Assembly (NCBI GenBank): GCA_041395505.1
Contig: JAWLAG010000001.1
Coordinates: 434,001-498,000 of the forward strand
Direction: 5' to 3'
DNA length: 64,000 nt
Origin: Steroidobacteraceae bacterium
Lineage (GTDB): Bacteria; Pseudomonadota; Gammaproteobacteria; Steroidobacterales; Steroidobacteraceae
The translations under genes were made by a program, and so were the position numbers. Below the pieces are notes generated by a model. The model saw only the letters and a list, made by a program, of their open reading frames with translations. It made no database searches and had not been told where the DNA came from. The stretch's first letter is position 1. The number at the start of each line of letters is the position of its first letter. Shown here piece after piece: positions 27,273 through 34,261 of this stretch.

Positions 27273-28142
27273 GCCGGGTCGCAGGGGTTCGCCGGCCGTG
27301 CCGGCCACGCAGCGTTGATAGAACACCACGTCGAGCGCGATCGGCGATCGCTGGAGCCAGATGACCGGGCCTTGCGGACCCGACTCCGGACCGCTGTGCG
27401 CGATGCCGCCGGGGCGCCAGAAATAGCCGCCCTGCACGTAGTTCCCGATGACGGTGCGGGCGGGCAGGCACTCGGCGAGTCGATAGCTGCCTTCCATCAG
27501 GTAGCCTTCCTCCGGCATCGAATGCACTTCCCAGGGCACGGTCATGCCGCCTTCGAGCTTGACGTACCAGGTGCGTGCCGTGGTGAAGGGATCTTTCTTC
27601 AGGTGCATGACCTTGAGATCGGCCGTGGCGCCGGCGCTGCGCGCCAGCGACGCAGGTTGCCAGCGAGCCGGATCGAAGCGAGTGACATAGGCGCCACGCT
27701 GCTGCTGACGGCCAACCGCCGCCGCATCCGCTGCCGGCGGATCGAAGAAGACGAGTGCATGTGCACCATCGCGGCTGCCGAGCGATGGCGGCGAGCGCCC
27801 GGGCGGCACGAAAGCAAAATCGTAATGCGCAAGCGCATCGGTACCAAAGGTCAGGCCACCATCCAGCACGATGACTTCGACCGACTGTGCCAGAGCGGGA
27901 AGTCGCCGCGCGTGCCAGCCGCGCGGAAATTCCACATAGGCAGCAAGCCGCCCGCTGCTGGAGTCTTCGCTCAATATCCGCGCGCGTAACGACGGCCAGC
28001 GCCGCAGACTCTGGTACGGCAGGGATTGTTGCGCGATGTAGCCAACGAAATTCGCTTCCCTGACTGGTGCGTTGACCTCAACCGAGGCTCCGCGGGCGAT
28101 TCCGGCAAGAACTGCGAGCGATAGTGGAATCAATGCCTTCAT
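27261..28142 (-). CDS. Exported cupin-domain protein (DUF4437-like)
   Basis: 293 residues from the ATG at 28140-28142, giving a signal peptide MKALIPLSLAVLAGIARGA. The body looks like two tandem cupin modules. The first is around residues 60-125 (LAAYVEFPRGWHARRLP, VIVLDGGLTFG) and the second around 185-275 (EGGMTVPWEVHSMPEEGYLMEG, GGYFWRPGGIAHSGPE), each with a likely metal-binding His/Glu set in the jelly roll. This layout matches DUF4437 / ChrR-like cupins. No function is known, and the periplasmic location is inferred from the signal. An intrinsic terminator lies just upstream (28151-28180), so the gene needs its own promoter. Confidence 0.8.
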   Translation of the reverse strand: MKALIPLSLAVLAGIARGASVEVNAPVREANFVGYIAQQSLPYQSLRRWPSLRARILSEDSSSGRLAAYVEFPRGWHARRLPALAQSVEVIVLDGGLTFGTDALAHYDFAFVPPGRSPPSLGSRDGAHALVFFDPPAADAAAVGRQQQRGAYVTRFDPARWQPASLARSAGATADLKVMHLKKDPFTTARTWYVKLEGGMTVPWEVHSMPEEGYLMEGSYRLAECLPARTVIGNYVQGGYFWRPGGIAHSGPESGPQGPVIWLQRSPIALDVVFYQRCVAGTAGEPLRPGSKP

Positions 28143-28150
28143 GTGCGCAT

Positions 28151-28180
28151 GATAAAAAAAGCCCCGCAGTCGCGGGGCTT
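28151..28180 (-). terminator. Intrinsic terminator, minus strand
   Basis: On the minus strand an AAGCCCCGC / GCGGGGCTT stem with a four-base loop is directly followed by seven T residues. It ends a transcript arriving from the right (the 28.2-31.4 kb region), insulating the cupin gene that starts 9 bp further on. Confidence 0.92.
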
Positions 28181-28323
28181 CAATTTTCGAACTCTGCTTG
28201 TCGACTCCGGTCAATCGTTGTCAGCTTCTGCCGGCCAACCATCTGGTACGGCATCAAAACCCACCGCAGACGTCTAAATCCTTCTTCAGGCCGAAATACC
28301 GGACGCCGTCGTCCGACTAAACC

Positions 28324-28548
28324 CTAGGCCGTCGCGTCAGTTCGCGACTGTATTCCCGGAAACCCGCCAAAATGGGCGGCGCTCCGCCTGTGTCTGCGTC
28401 GATCCCTCGAGCTTCTTCTCTGTCCCCTTTTCGCATCAAACCGAGAAGGAGACAGGCTGCGCAATTCCAGCAATATCAATGCCAGTCTGAAAAATCGCTG
28501 ATAAACAAGCAACTTATCAGGTACTGCGTAGCCGCGAGTCGAAGTCAT
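28324..28548 (-). CDS. Possible small basic protein, unconfirmed
   Basis: 74 codons from ATG 28546-28548, with GAGG six bases upstream, starting 51 bp after the stop of the kinase gene on the same strand. The predicted peptide has a hydrophobic stretch (FFRLALILLEL, residues 19-29) and an Arg-rich middle (RRSSRDRRRHRR, 44-55). Third codon positions are far less GC-rich than in all neighbours, which argues against an ordinary resident gene. It could be a recent acquisition, a non-coding transcript or chance. Not similar to anything I know. Confidence 0.3.
   Translation of the reverse strand: MTSTRGYAVPDKLLVYQRFFRLALILLELRSLSPSRFDAKRGQRRSSRDRRRHRRSAAHFGGFPGIQSRTDATA
28498..28520. repeat. Inverted repeat CTGATAA-N9-TTATCAG
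   Basis: Perfect seven-base arms at 28498-28504 and 28514-28520 with a nine-base spacer, in the low-GC interval and inside the putative small ORF. It could be an operator or an RNA hairpin of the transcript that ends at 28151-28180. No T-run follows, so it is not a terminator. Confidence 0.5.
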
Positions 28549-28599
28549 TGTAAACCTCTGCGACAGCCTTGGGAATGTCTTATGACAGCGACAGTCGCA

Positions 28600-30684
28600 T
28601 CAATGCAACAACGGACCAAGATCGATGCGAAACACGACGCCGCGGCCATCGCCCCGGTTGCTGGCGGTGGCCGAGCCGCCATGAAACTCGGCGACCTGCT
28701 TGACAATGTACAGGCCGAGGCCGAAATGCGGTTGCCCACCGTGGCTGTCGGGGCGCGATTGCCACATCGACTCGAACAGCAGGTTCTCGGCCCCCGCAGG
28801 CAGGGGTTGGCCATGATTCGCGACTGACAGCACGGCGTGATCGCCATCGCGCGTGAGGCCGACAGCGATCTCGCTGCCGGGTGGCGCGAAATCAACCGCA
28901 TTTTCAATGAGTTTATCCAGCATCTGGCCGATCAACTCCGCCGAACCCATGATGGCGAGTGGCGAGTCATCGGCGTCGGGCGTGAAGCCGAAACGGTGCT
29001 GCGCAAATGCTAGGCGATAGCCCGCAAGCGCCCCTGGCACCCACTGCGCCAGGTCGAGCGGCTGCTTTTCCGCCTGCGCGATCGCGTCCTCGAGTCGGCC
29101 GGCCGCGCCCATCGCGCTCACGATGTGTCCTAGTCGATCGATGCCCTGGTTGGCGCGCTCGATATACGGCGCAACCTCGGACTTGCCCGCCTCGGACTGC
29201 AGGTTATCGAGCGAGGAGCGCACGATGGCGAGCGGCGTGCGTATCTCGTGCGCGAGTTTGCCGGCGAGCGTACGCAGGTATTGTGTATAGCCCATTTGCC
29301 GCCGCAACAGCCTGGCAAAACTGCGTGCGACGCCACCCAGTTCATCACCCGCCTGCTGGTCGGGAATCGCCGCGATGTCGAGATTGCCGCGCGTATCGAG
29401 CGCATTCTGGGTGGCGCGCGCAAGCCGCGTCAGACGCAGACCCAGCCAGGTCGCAAAGCCAAGTGTTGCGAGCAGCGCGAGCAGTGTCGCCGAAAGCGTC
29501 AGATTGAGGAGCCGTGACAAGGCACGATCGCGCAGGATGAGCCAGCGATCCGCCGTCTGCACGACACGCAGTACGCCGATGACGTCGCGGCCGTTGCCAT
29601 CGCGCACTGGCGCAGACGCCGCAACCACGAGTCCGCCGCGATCACCCGTGCGCAGCAATGCCGATGCCGCCTCGCCCTTTGCCGCGCTGCGGCTGTCCTC
29701 GTCCGCGAGCTGCCGCATGCTCGAGCGCGCCTTCGGCAGGCGCTCGACGTTGGCACGCAGCATGCGTCGATACAGGCGCGCGAGCAGCGTTCGGCGCAAT
29801 GTGTAATCGGTATTCACGAGGGTCGCCTGCGGCTCGGCAAGGACAGCGCCCTGGGGCGTCGCGAAAGAAATGCGCATACCGGGCTCGCGGAACTGTGCAA
29901 GATAGCCTTCGAGCTCGCCAGCGGGCATCACGAGGCGTCCGCCGGCTTCGAGGCTGGCGGCATCGAGGGAACCGTAGGACTGCGCCTTCGCGCCGCGCTG
30001 CTCGCGATCATCGACGAGCAGGCCGAAGTAACGTCCCACCATCGAGGCGGGCATGCGCAGCTCCACACTGTAGCCCTCGTCGGTAGGTCGCCAGACGGTG
30101 TCTATGCGCGATTCATCCACCGCAACCTTGCGCCCGTAGTCGCGGGCCTCGATGTGGCGCGCGTGACCGGCACCGACCAGCCCGGCGACGAAGTACTCCT
30201 CGGCGCGTCCGGCCGGATCGTCGAATCCGATCCACAACCTGTCGCCGAGCGTGCCGGCATCGAGTGCCGATGCGGCATTTCGATCCTGCACGACGGTCTT
30301 GTCGGCCACGGTTGCGAAGACATAGAGAAACTGCTCGTGCCGGCCGACGAGGAAGCGAAGCTCGTCGCCATCGGGCGAGCGAAACCGGCGCCAGTGACTC
30401 GCATCCGTGACCCAGTCATCGACCAGTCCGTCGAGATAGGGTGGGCCATTGAGAGGCAGGACGTCGACGTCGCGCGCATCCGGCTCGGCGCGTGGCGGTT
30501 GGCCGCGATAGAGCAGATCGTCACGTCCCTGCAACGAGCTTGCGATGCTGCTTGCGATGGCGCGCAACGACTGCTGCTCGCTCTCGCGCAGTACCGTTTC
30601 CATTTCGCGCGCGTACTGGCAGCCGGCCCACGGCAGCACCAGTGTCAGCGCCGGGAGCAACAGGAGTTTGGCGCGGATGGTCAC
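28600..30684 (-). CDS. Sensor histidine kinase of the proteobacterial dedicated sortase system type
   Basis: 694 residues: N-terminal membrane helix (about 5-25), a long periplasmic region whose first part is a carbohydrate-binding-like fold (PYLDGLVDDWVTDASHW, about 80-240), a second membrane helix (about 385-410), HAMP (about 410-455), HisKA with phospho-acceptor His479 (LAHEIRTPLAIV) and HATPase (PHFGLGLYIVKQVAEFHGG). This arrangement and length match the kinase I know as the proteobacterial dedicated sortase system histidine kinase (PdsS-like). The partner regulator gene is 9 bp upstream. No sortase, sortase target or OmpA-like PdsO gene is in this window, so its targets may lie elsewhere. 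Family assignment is from memory of the sequence type. Confidence 0.8.
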   Translation of the reverse strand: MTIRAKLLLLPALTLVLPWAGCQYAREMETVLRESEQQSLRAIASSIASSLQGRDDLLYRGQPPRAEPDARDVDVLPLNGPPYLDGLVDDWVTDASHWRRFRSPDGDELRFLVGRHEQFLYVFATVADKTVVQDRNAASALDAGTLGDRLWIGFDDPAGRAEEYFVAGLVGAGHARHIEARDYGRKVAVDESRIDTVWRPTDEGYSVELRMPASMVGRYFGLLVDDREQRGAKAQSYGSLDAASLEAGGRLVMPAGELEGYLAQFREPGMRISFATPQGAVLAEPQATLVNTDYTLRRTLLARLYRRMLRANVERLPKARSSMRQLADEDSRSAAKGEAASALLRTGDRGGLVVAASAPVRDGNGRDVIGVLRVVQTADRWLILRDRALSRLLNLTLSATLLALLATLGFATWLGLRLTRLARATQNALDTRGNLDIAAIPDQQAGDELGGVARSFARLLRRQMGYTQYLRTLAGKLAHEIRTPLAIVRSSLDNLQSEAGKSEVAPYIERANQGIDRLGHIVSAMGAAGRLEDAIAQAEKQPLDLAQWVPGALAGYRLAFAQHRFGFTPDADDSPLAIMGSAELIGQMLDKLIENAVDFAPPGSEIAVGLTRDGDHAVLSVANHGQPLPAGAENLLFESMWQSRPDSHGGQPHFGLGLYIVKQVAEFHGGSATASNRGDGRGVVFRIDLGPLLH

Positions 30685-30693
30685 GGGCAGCGG

Positions 30694-31383
30694 CTACTCG
30701 AGCCAGCGATAACCCATGCCGTAGACGGTCTGGATCGCATCGAAGTTGCCATCGCAGGCCTGGAACTTGCGGCGAATACGCTTGATGTGCGAGGTGATCG
30801 TGCTGTCATCCAGTACCACGTTGGCCGCGTCCATCAGTTGCTGGCGGTTCTTCACATGCCCGGGGTGCTGCGCGAGCGCGTGCACTATCCAAAGTTCGGT
30901 GAGCGACAGGTCCACCTCCTTGCCCTGCCAGCTCGCCTGCATGCGATCCATGTCGACGGCGAGCGCGCCACGCTGCATGGCCTGGGCACTGTCCGGCGGC
31001 TGGCGCAGCGCATCGACCCGGCGAAACAGCGCATTGATCCGCGCGATCAGGTGCGCAAGTGACAACTCCTTGGTGAGAAAATCATCCGCACCCAGGCGCA
31101 GCCCCGACACTGCATCGATCTCCGAGTCGCGCGCGGTGAGAAAGATGATCGGCAGCTCCGCGGAACGTGCGCGCAGTTCGCGGCACAGTTCGTAACCGCC
31201 TTCGGGTTCATCCTGCAGGGAGATGTCGACGATTACCAGGTCGGGCAGGCGGGCCGCAAAAGCCTCGAGCGCCGACCTGCGGTTTGCATAGCCACGCACG
31301 CTATAGCCCTCGCGCGCGAAGGCGGCTGTGTAGTTCTCGCGAATGGCTGCTTCGTCTTCAACGATGGCGATGGTGCGTCGCAT
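30694..31383 (-). CDS. OmpR-family response regulator of the proteobacterial dedicated sortase system type
   Basis: 229 residues: receiver domain (IAIVEDEAAIRENY, phospho-acceptor Asp53 in DLVIVDISLQDEPEGG, Lys in LGADDFLTKELS) and a C-terminal winged helix (LSLTELWIVHALAQHPGHV, TSHIKRIRRKFQ, VYGMGYRWLE). The EGGYELCRELR insert after the Asp is characteristic of the regulator of the dedicated sortase system (PdsR-like). It is first in an operon with the kinase gene, 9 bp apart. It presumably controls envelope or surface-protein genes; the nearby small PEP-CTERM gene is a tempting but untested target. Confidence 0.85.
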   Translation of the reverse strand: MRRTIAIVEDEAAIRENYTAAFAREGYSVRGYANRRSALEAFAARLPDLVIVDISLQDEPEGGYELCRELRARSAELPIIFLTARDSEIDAVSGLRLGADDFLTKELSLAHLIARINALFRRVDALRQPPDSAQAMQRGALAVDMDRMQASWQGKEVDLSLTELWIVHALAQHPGHVKNRQQLMDAANVVLDDSTITSHIKRIRRKFQACDGNFDAIQTVYGMGYRWLE

Positions 31384-31471
31384 GGCCGAAGTGTAGCCGC
31401 TCGCGGGTGCTGCCGGGAGCGCGCGCCATCATTTGCCAGCATCTGCCCGCGGCCGGGCGCATCGGCCCCGG

Positions 31472-32215
31472 TCAATGACCGTGCTCGAGCTCCACCAGCT
31501 CGTAATGCGTCTGCATGTAGCCGGCGACCTGCCCGCGCAGGAAGAGAAAATCGCCGTCATTGCTGCACCAGACATCGTAGGGCGGATGCTCCTCCGGGAG
31601 CTCGGCGTTCGAGACGAACTGGTAGTGCAGCGCATCGAAAGTGCCTGCCGCCACCGTGATCTTCTCCTCGCCCACGTACACCAGATCGAGTCCAATGGAG
31701 TAGAGCATCGGCCCGGTGGCACCGCGGTGATCGGGCGACGACAGCAGGATCTGCTCGATGCGCTGGACGACGCCGGGCCGGTTGCGATCGATCAGCCGCA
31801 GGTGCCAGGCATCGCAGGCAATGGCATGGTTCTGGAAGGTACGCAGAGGCTTCGCCAACGTCATGGTCTGCGAAATGCGTCCATCGGCCGCGGTCCAGGT
31901 CTCGCATTCGGCCTCGTCGGGTCGAAACCGGAACCATCCTGAACCAGTGAAGCGGTCATTGACCGATATGCGCACGAAACAATCCGTCGGCATCCAGTCG
32001 CGGTCGAGCGAGTAGCTGATGTCACGCATCACCGAGGGCCGATCGTCGATTTCGCAATGCGCGATACAGCTGCGCGTGCCATCGCCGTGCACGTCGATAC
32101 GAAAATACTCGCGGCCGCGTTCCTCATCGAGGCGTTCGGGCTTCTTGCTGGTGTAGAGAATCTTGCCGCGCACGCTGCGTTGATCACGCTGCAAAATCGG
32201 AAGTTTCGCGCTCAT
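31472..32215 (-). CDS. DUF3108-like protein, cytoplasmic or unsignalled
   Basis: 247 residues from the ATG at 32213-32215, which has GGGGA eight bases upstream; the frame runs to 32290 across the terminator of the next gene and is not credible there. No signal peptide. The C-terminal part reads GEEKITVAAGTFDALHYQF ... PPYDVWCSNDGDFLFLRGQ ... MQTHYELVELEHGH, the DUF3108-type signature also seen in the lipoprotein at 24614-25438. Function unknown. It lies between the response regulator and the PEP-CTERM gene, downstream of a strong terminator. Confidence 0.75.
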   Translation of the reverse strand: MSAKLPILQRDQRSVRGKILYTSKKPERLDEERGREYFRIDVHGDGTRSCIAHCEIDDRPSVMRDISYSLDRDWMPTDCFVRISVNDRFTGSGWFRFRPDEAECETWTAADGRISQTMTLAKPLRTFQNHAIACDAWHLRLIDRNRPGVVQRIEQILLSSPDHRGATGPMLYSIGLDLVYVGEEKITVAAGTFDALHYQFVSNAELPEEHPPYDVWCSNDGDFLFLRGQVAGYMQTHYELVELEHGH

Positions 32216-32270
32216 GCCGCTGTCCCCGCAGTTGCTTCGAAGCCGGGCATCATAGCGAGAGCGGCTGCGG

Positions 32271-32301
32271 AAAAAACAAAACCCCGGCATTGCCGGGGTT
32301 T
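32271..32301 (-). terminator. Intrinsic terminator of the PEP-CTERM gene
   Basis: Minus strand: AAACCCCGGC / GCCGGGGTTT, a perfect ten-base stem with a three-base loop, followed by TTGTTTTTT. It lies 31 bp after the stop of the PEP-CTERM gene and 56 bp before the next start. Confidence 0.95.
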
Positions 32302-32331
32302 CGTACCACTCTATGGATCAGGGAGGATGGC

Positions 32332-32772
32332 TTATGCGCTGCGGCGACGGCGCGCCGAGGCGAAACCAAAAGCCAGCAGGCCTCCGCCCAGCAGGGCAAG
32401 AGTTGCGGGTTCTGGCACATTGGCCGGCTCGTCAACCTGCTGCACGGGCGTGCCGGGCACGTTGACCGAACTCAGGCGCTGCAGCAGCAGATTGAGCCAC
32501 TGCGAGGCAAAAAGCGGGCGACCCAGCTCGCCGAGTTCTACTGCACTGCCGAGATCGAAGTTGCCATAGCCGCGCCAGCCAAGGACACTTCGGTCATAGG
32601 CGACCACGCTGGCCTGCTCGGGCAGGGCGATCTTGAGAGTCGCCAGGCCATAGCCGCCGGCAACCGCCTGGTCCGGCAGCTCCTTGAAAATCGGTGCGGC
32701 GCTTGCAAAGAGCGGCGCCATCAATAGCACCGGCAACGCCAGAAAGAGGGACTTGCGACTCGTCCTTGTCAT
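32332..32772 (-). CDS. Small PEP-CTERM sorting-domain protein
   Basis: 146 residues from ATG 32770-32772 (MTRTSRKSLFLALPVLL), giving a Sec signal of about 27 residues ending ASAA. The mature region is only about 90 residues. The C-terminus is a textbook PEP-CTERM sorting signal: VPEPATLALLGGGLLAFG followed by a basic ARRRR tail. Such proteins are processed by an exosortase (EpsH/XrtA type) and are linked to exopolysaccharide or biofilm matrix. No exosortase or EPS cluster is in the window. It is a monocistronic unit with its own promoter (32813-32821) and terminator. Confidence 0.93.
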   Translation of the reverse strand: MTRTSRKSLFLALPVLLMAPLFASAAPIFKELPDQAVAGGYGLATLKIALPEQASVVAYDRSVLGWRGYGNFDLGSAVELGELGRPLFASQWLNLLLQRLSSVNVPGTPVQQVDEPANVPEPATLALLGGGLLAFGFASARRRRSA

Positions 32773-32812
32773 GATCTTGAATCCTGTAACCTGTCTGAAA
32801 ATCGACTGCCAC

Positions 32813-32821
32813 ACTATAGCA
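32813..32821 (-). promoter_or_regulatory. Extended -10 promoter for the PEP-CTERM gene
   Basis: Minus strand TGCTATAGT matches the extended -10 consensus TGnTATAAT with one mismatch. It sits about 40 bases upstream of the ATG at 32772, with no good -35 hexamer at the expected distance. This is a prediction from sequence alone. Confidence 0.55.
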
Positions 32822-32837
32822 AGATCGAGGCCATCCC

Positions 32838-32859
32838 ATGAATTAATTATATAATTCAT
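32838..32859. promoter_or_regulatory. AT-rich palindrome, candidate operator upstream of the PEP-CTERM gene
   Basis: ATGAATTA-N6-TAATTCAT with perfect eight-base arms, lying just upstream of the extended -10 (roughly -32 to -53 relative to the predicted start). Its AT-richness stands out sharply from the surrounding DNA. It is a plausible binding site for an activator or repressor; the protein is unknown. Confidence 0.5.
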
Positions 32860-32929
32860 AGGGTTATAGGTTCACTATGTCAAATGACCGGCCCGTACAG
32901 ACGCCATTTTGTAAGAAAATCCGACGTCC

Positions 32930-34261
32930 CTAGACTGGCAACAAGAGTTCGCCACGCCGCTGCCATCGTGAAAACCACAGTTGCTGCAACACACCACGGG
33001 CGAGGTTGAAGGCGAGAAATGCAGCCCACAGGCCATCGTTGCCAAAGTCGCGCGAGAGGGCCCAGACCGGCAGGAACACCGCGCCGACCGCGATCAGCAT
33101 GCTGGCCCCCATCGCCCGATGGCGGAGCGCACCGATGAAGACGCCGTCGTAGTGAAAAGCGAGCGCCGACAACGGCGCCAGGGCGGCGACCCATGGCAGA
33201 TGTGTCGCGGCGATTGAGCGCACGTTGTCGAGGTCCGTGATCCAGCCGAAGAGGCGGGGTCCGCCGCCCAGGTAGAGCGCGCTGAGCGCGAGCGATGATC
33301 CCAGCGACCAGGCGAGGGCATGGCGATTGATGAGGCGCAGCTCCCCGGCGTTGCGCTCTCCGATCGCCTGGCCGACGCCGGCTTCGGCGGCATTGGCAAA
33401 GCCGTCAAGCACATAGGCCGTGCAGTACTGCATGTTGATCAGGATGGCATTGGCCGCAAGGACTGCATCGCCAAGCCGTGCGCCGGCTGTCGTCATGAAC
33501 GCAAACACGAACATCAGCGCGAGTGTGCGCGCGAAGAGCACGGCGTTGGCGCCGAGTAGCCAGCGCATATCCTGCCTGAGCTCGCGCAGCCCCGTCGGCC
33601 AATGGCCCGCGAGACCCCGCACCCGCCGGCCGAGCAGCACGAGGCCGACGGCCGCACCGAAATACTCCGCCGCGAGTGAGGCCCAGGCGACGCCCTGGAT
33701 GCCAAGATCGAACTTCAGCACCAGCAGCAGATCGAGCAGCAGGTTGAGGCCGTTGGCAGCGAGCACCATGACGAGCGGCCCGCCGCCGCTGCCCATGCCC
33801 ACCAGGGTGCCGATCAGGACGTAATTGCCGAGGCTCGCTGGCGCGCTCCACAACCGCAGGTCGTAGTACTGGCGCGCCAGTGTCGCAACCGCCTCGCTGG
33901 GGCCTATCGCCTCGATCCCAAGTGCGAACAGTGGTTCACGCAGCAACAGCAACAATCCGGCGAGCGCGAACGCGAACAGCAAGCCCTGCGCGAGACTATG
34001 GCGAAGGCGCGAGCCGTCTCTCGCGCCAAAGGCCTGCGCAGAGCGACCGGTACTTACAATGCGCAGGAAATTGAGCGCGGTGAAGAGGAAACCGAACAGC
34101 ACCGTGTTGACCGCGACCGCGCCGATGAATGACGGGCTGCCAAGTCGGCCGACCATGGCGGTGTCCACGAGACCGATGGCGGCCGGCGAGAGGTTCGCCA
34201 GGATCATCGGTACGGCGATTGACAGGATACGGCGATGACTGGCGCCGTCTCGCGCGGCCAC
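32930..34261 (-). CDS. MATE family efflux transporter (DinF-like)
   Basis: 443 residues with about twelve hydrophobic helices in two homologous halves. The N-terminal AVPMILANLSPAAIGLVDTAMVGRLG-type segment is diagnostic of the DinF branch of MATE exporters, which expel drugs or oxidants using Na+ or H+. The GTG start at 34259-34261 overlaps the stop of the acyl-CoA dehydrogenase gene by one base (TAGTG), indicating translational coupling. The substrate cannot be inferred from the neighbours. Confidence 0.93.
   Translation of the reverse strand: MAARDGASHRRILSIAVPMILANLSPAAIGLVDTAMVGRLGSPSFIGAVAVNTVLFGFLFTALNFLRIVSTGRSAQAFGARDGSRLRHSLAQGLLFAFALAGLLLLLREPLFALGIEAIGPSEAVATLARQYYDLRLWSAPASLGNYVLIGTLVGMGSGGGPLVMVLAANGLNLLLDLLLVLKFDLGIQGVAWASLAAEYFGAAVGLVLLGRRVRGLAGHWPTGLRELRQDMRWLLGANAVLFARTLALMFVFAFMTTAGARLGDAVLAANAILINMQYCTAYVLDGFANAAEAGVGQAIGERNAGELRLINRHALAWSLGSSLALSALYLGGGPRLFGWITDLDNVRSIAATHLPWVAALAPLSALAFHYDGVFIGALRHRAMGASMLIAVGAVFLPVWALSRDFGNDGLWAAFLAFNLARGVLQQLWFSRWQRRGELLLPV

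Larger units (their letters stand above)
28143..28599. other. Gene-poor, lower-GC interval of 457 bp containing a terminator, a short ORF and an inverted repeat
   Basis: Between the cupin gene and the kinase gene. Base composition is visibly less GC-rich than the flanks. On the minus strand it carries a 74-codon ORF (28324-28548). After its TAG the same frame continues for 42 more open codons and ends in a TGA that touches the terminator stem. It also holds an inverted repeat at 28498-28520. I tested by eye for tmRNA, 6S, SRP and RNase P hallmarks and found none. It may be a small RNA, a decayed gene or two small ORFs. Confidence 0.5.

Noticed and set aside
28181..28599. tmRNA, 6S, SRP or RNase P RNA in the orphan interval
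   Set aside because: None of the conserved ends, tag codons or core motifs is visible, so only an unspecified transcript is proposed.
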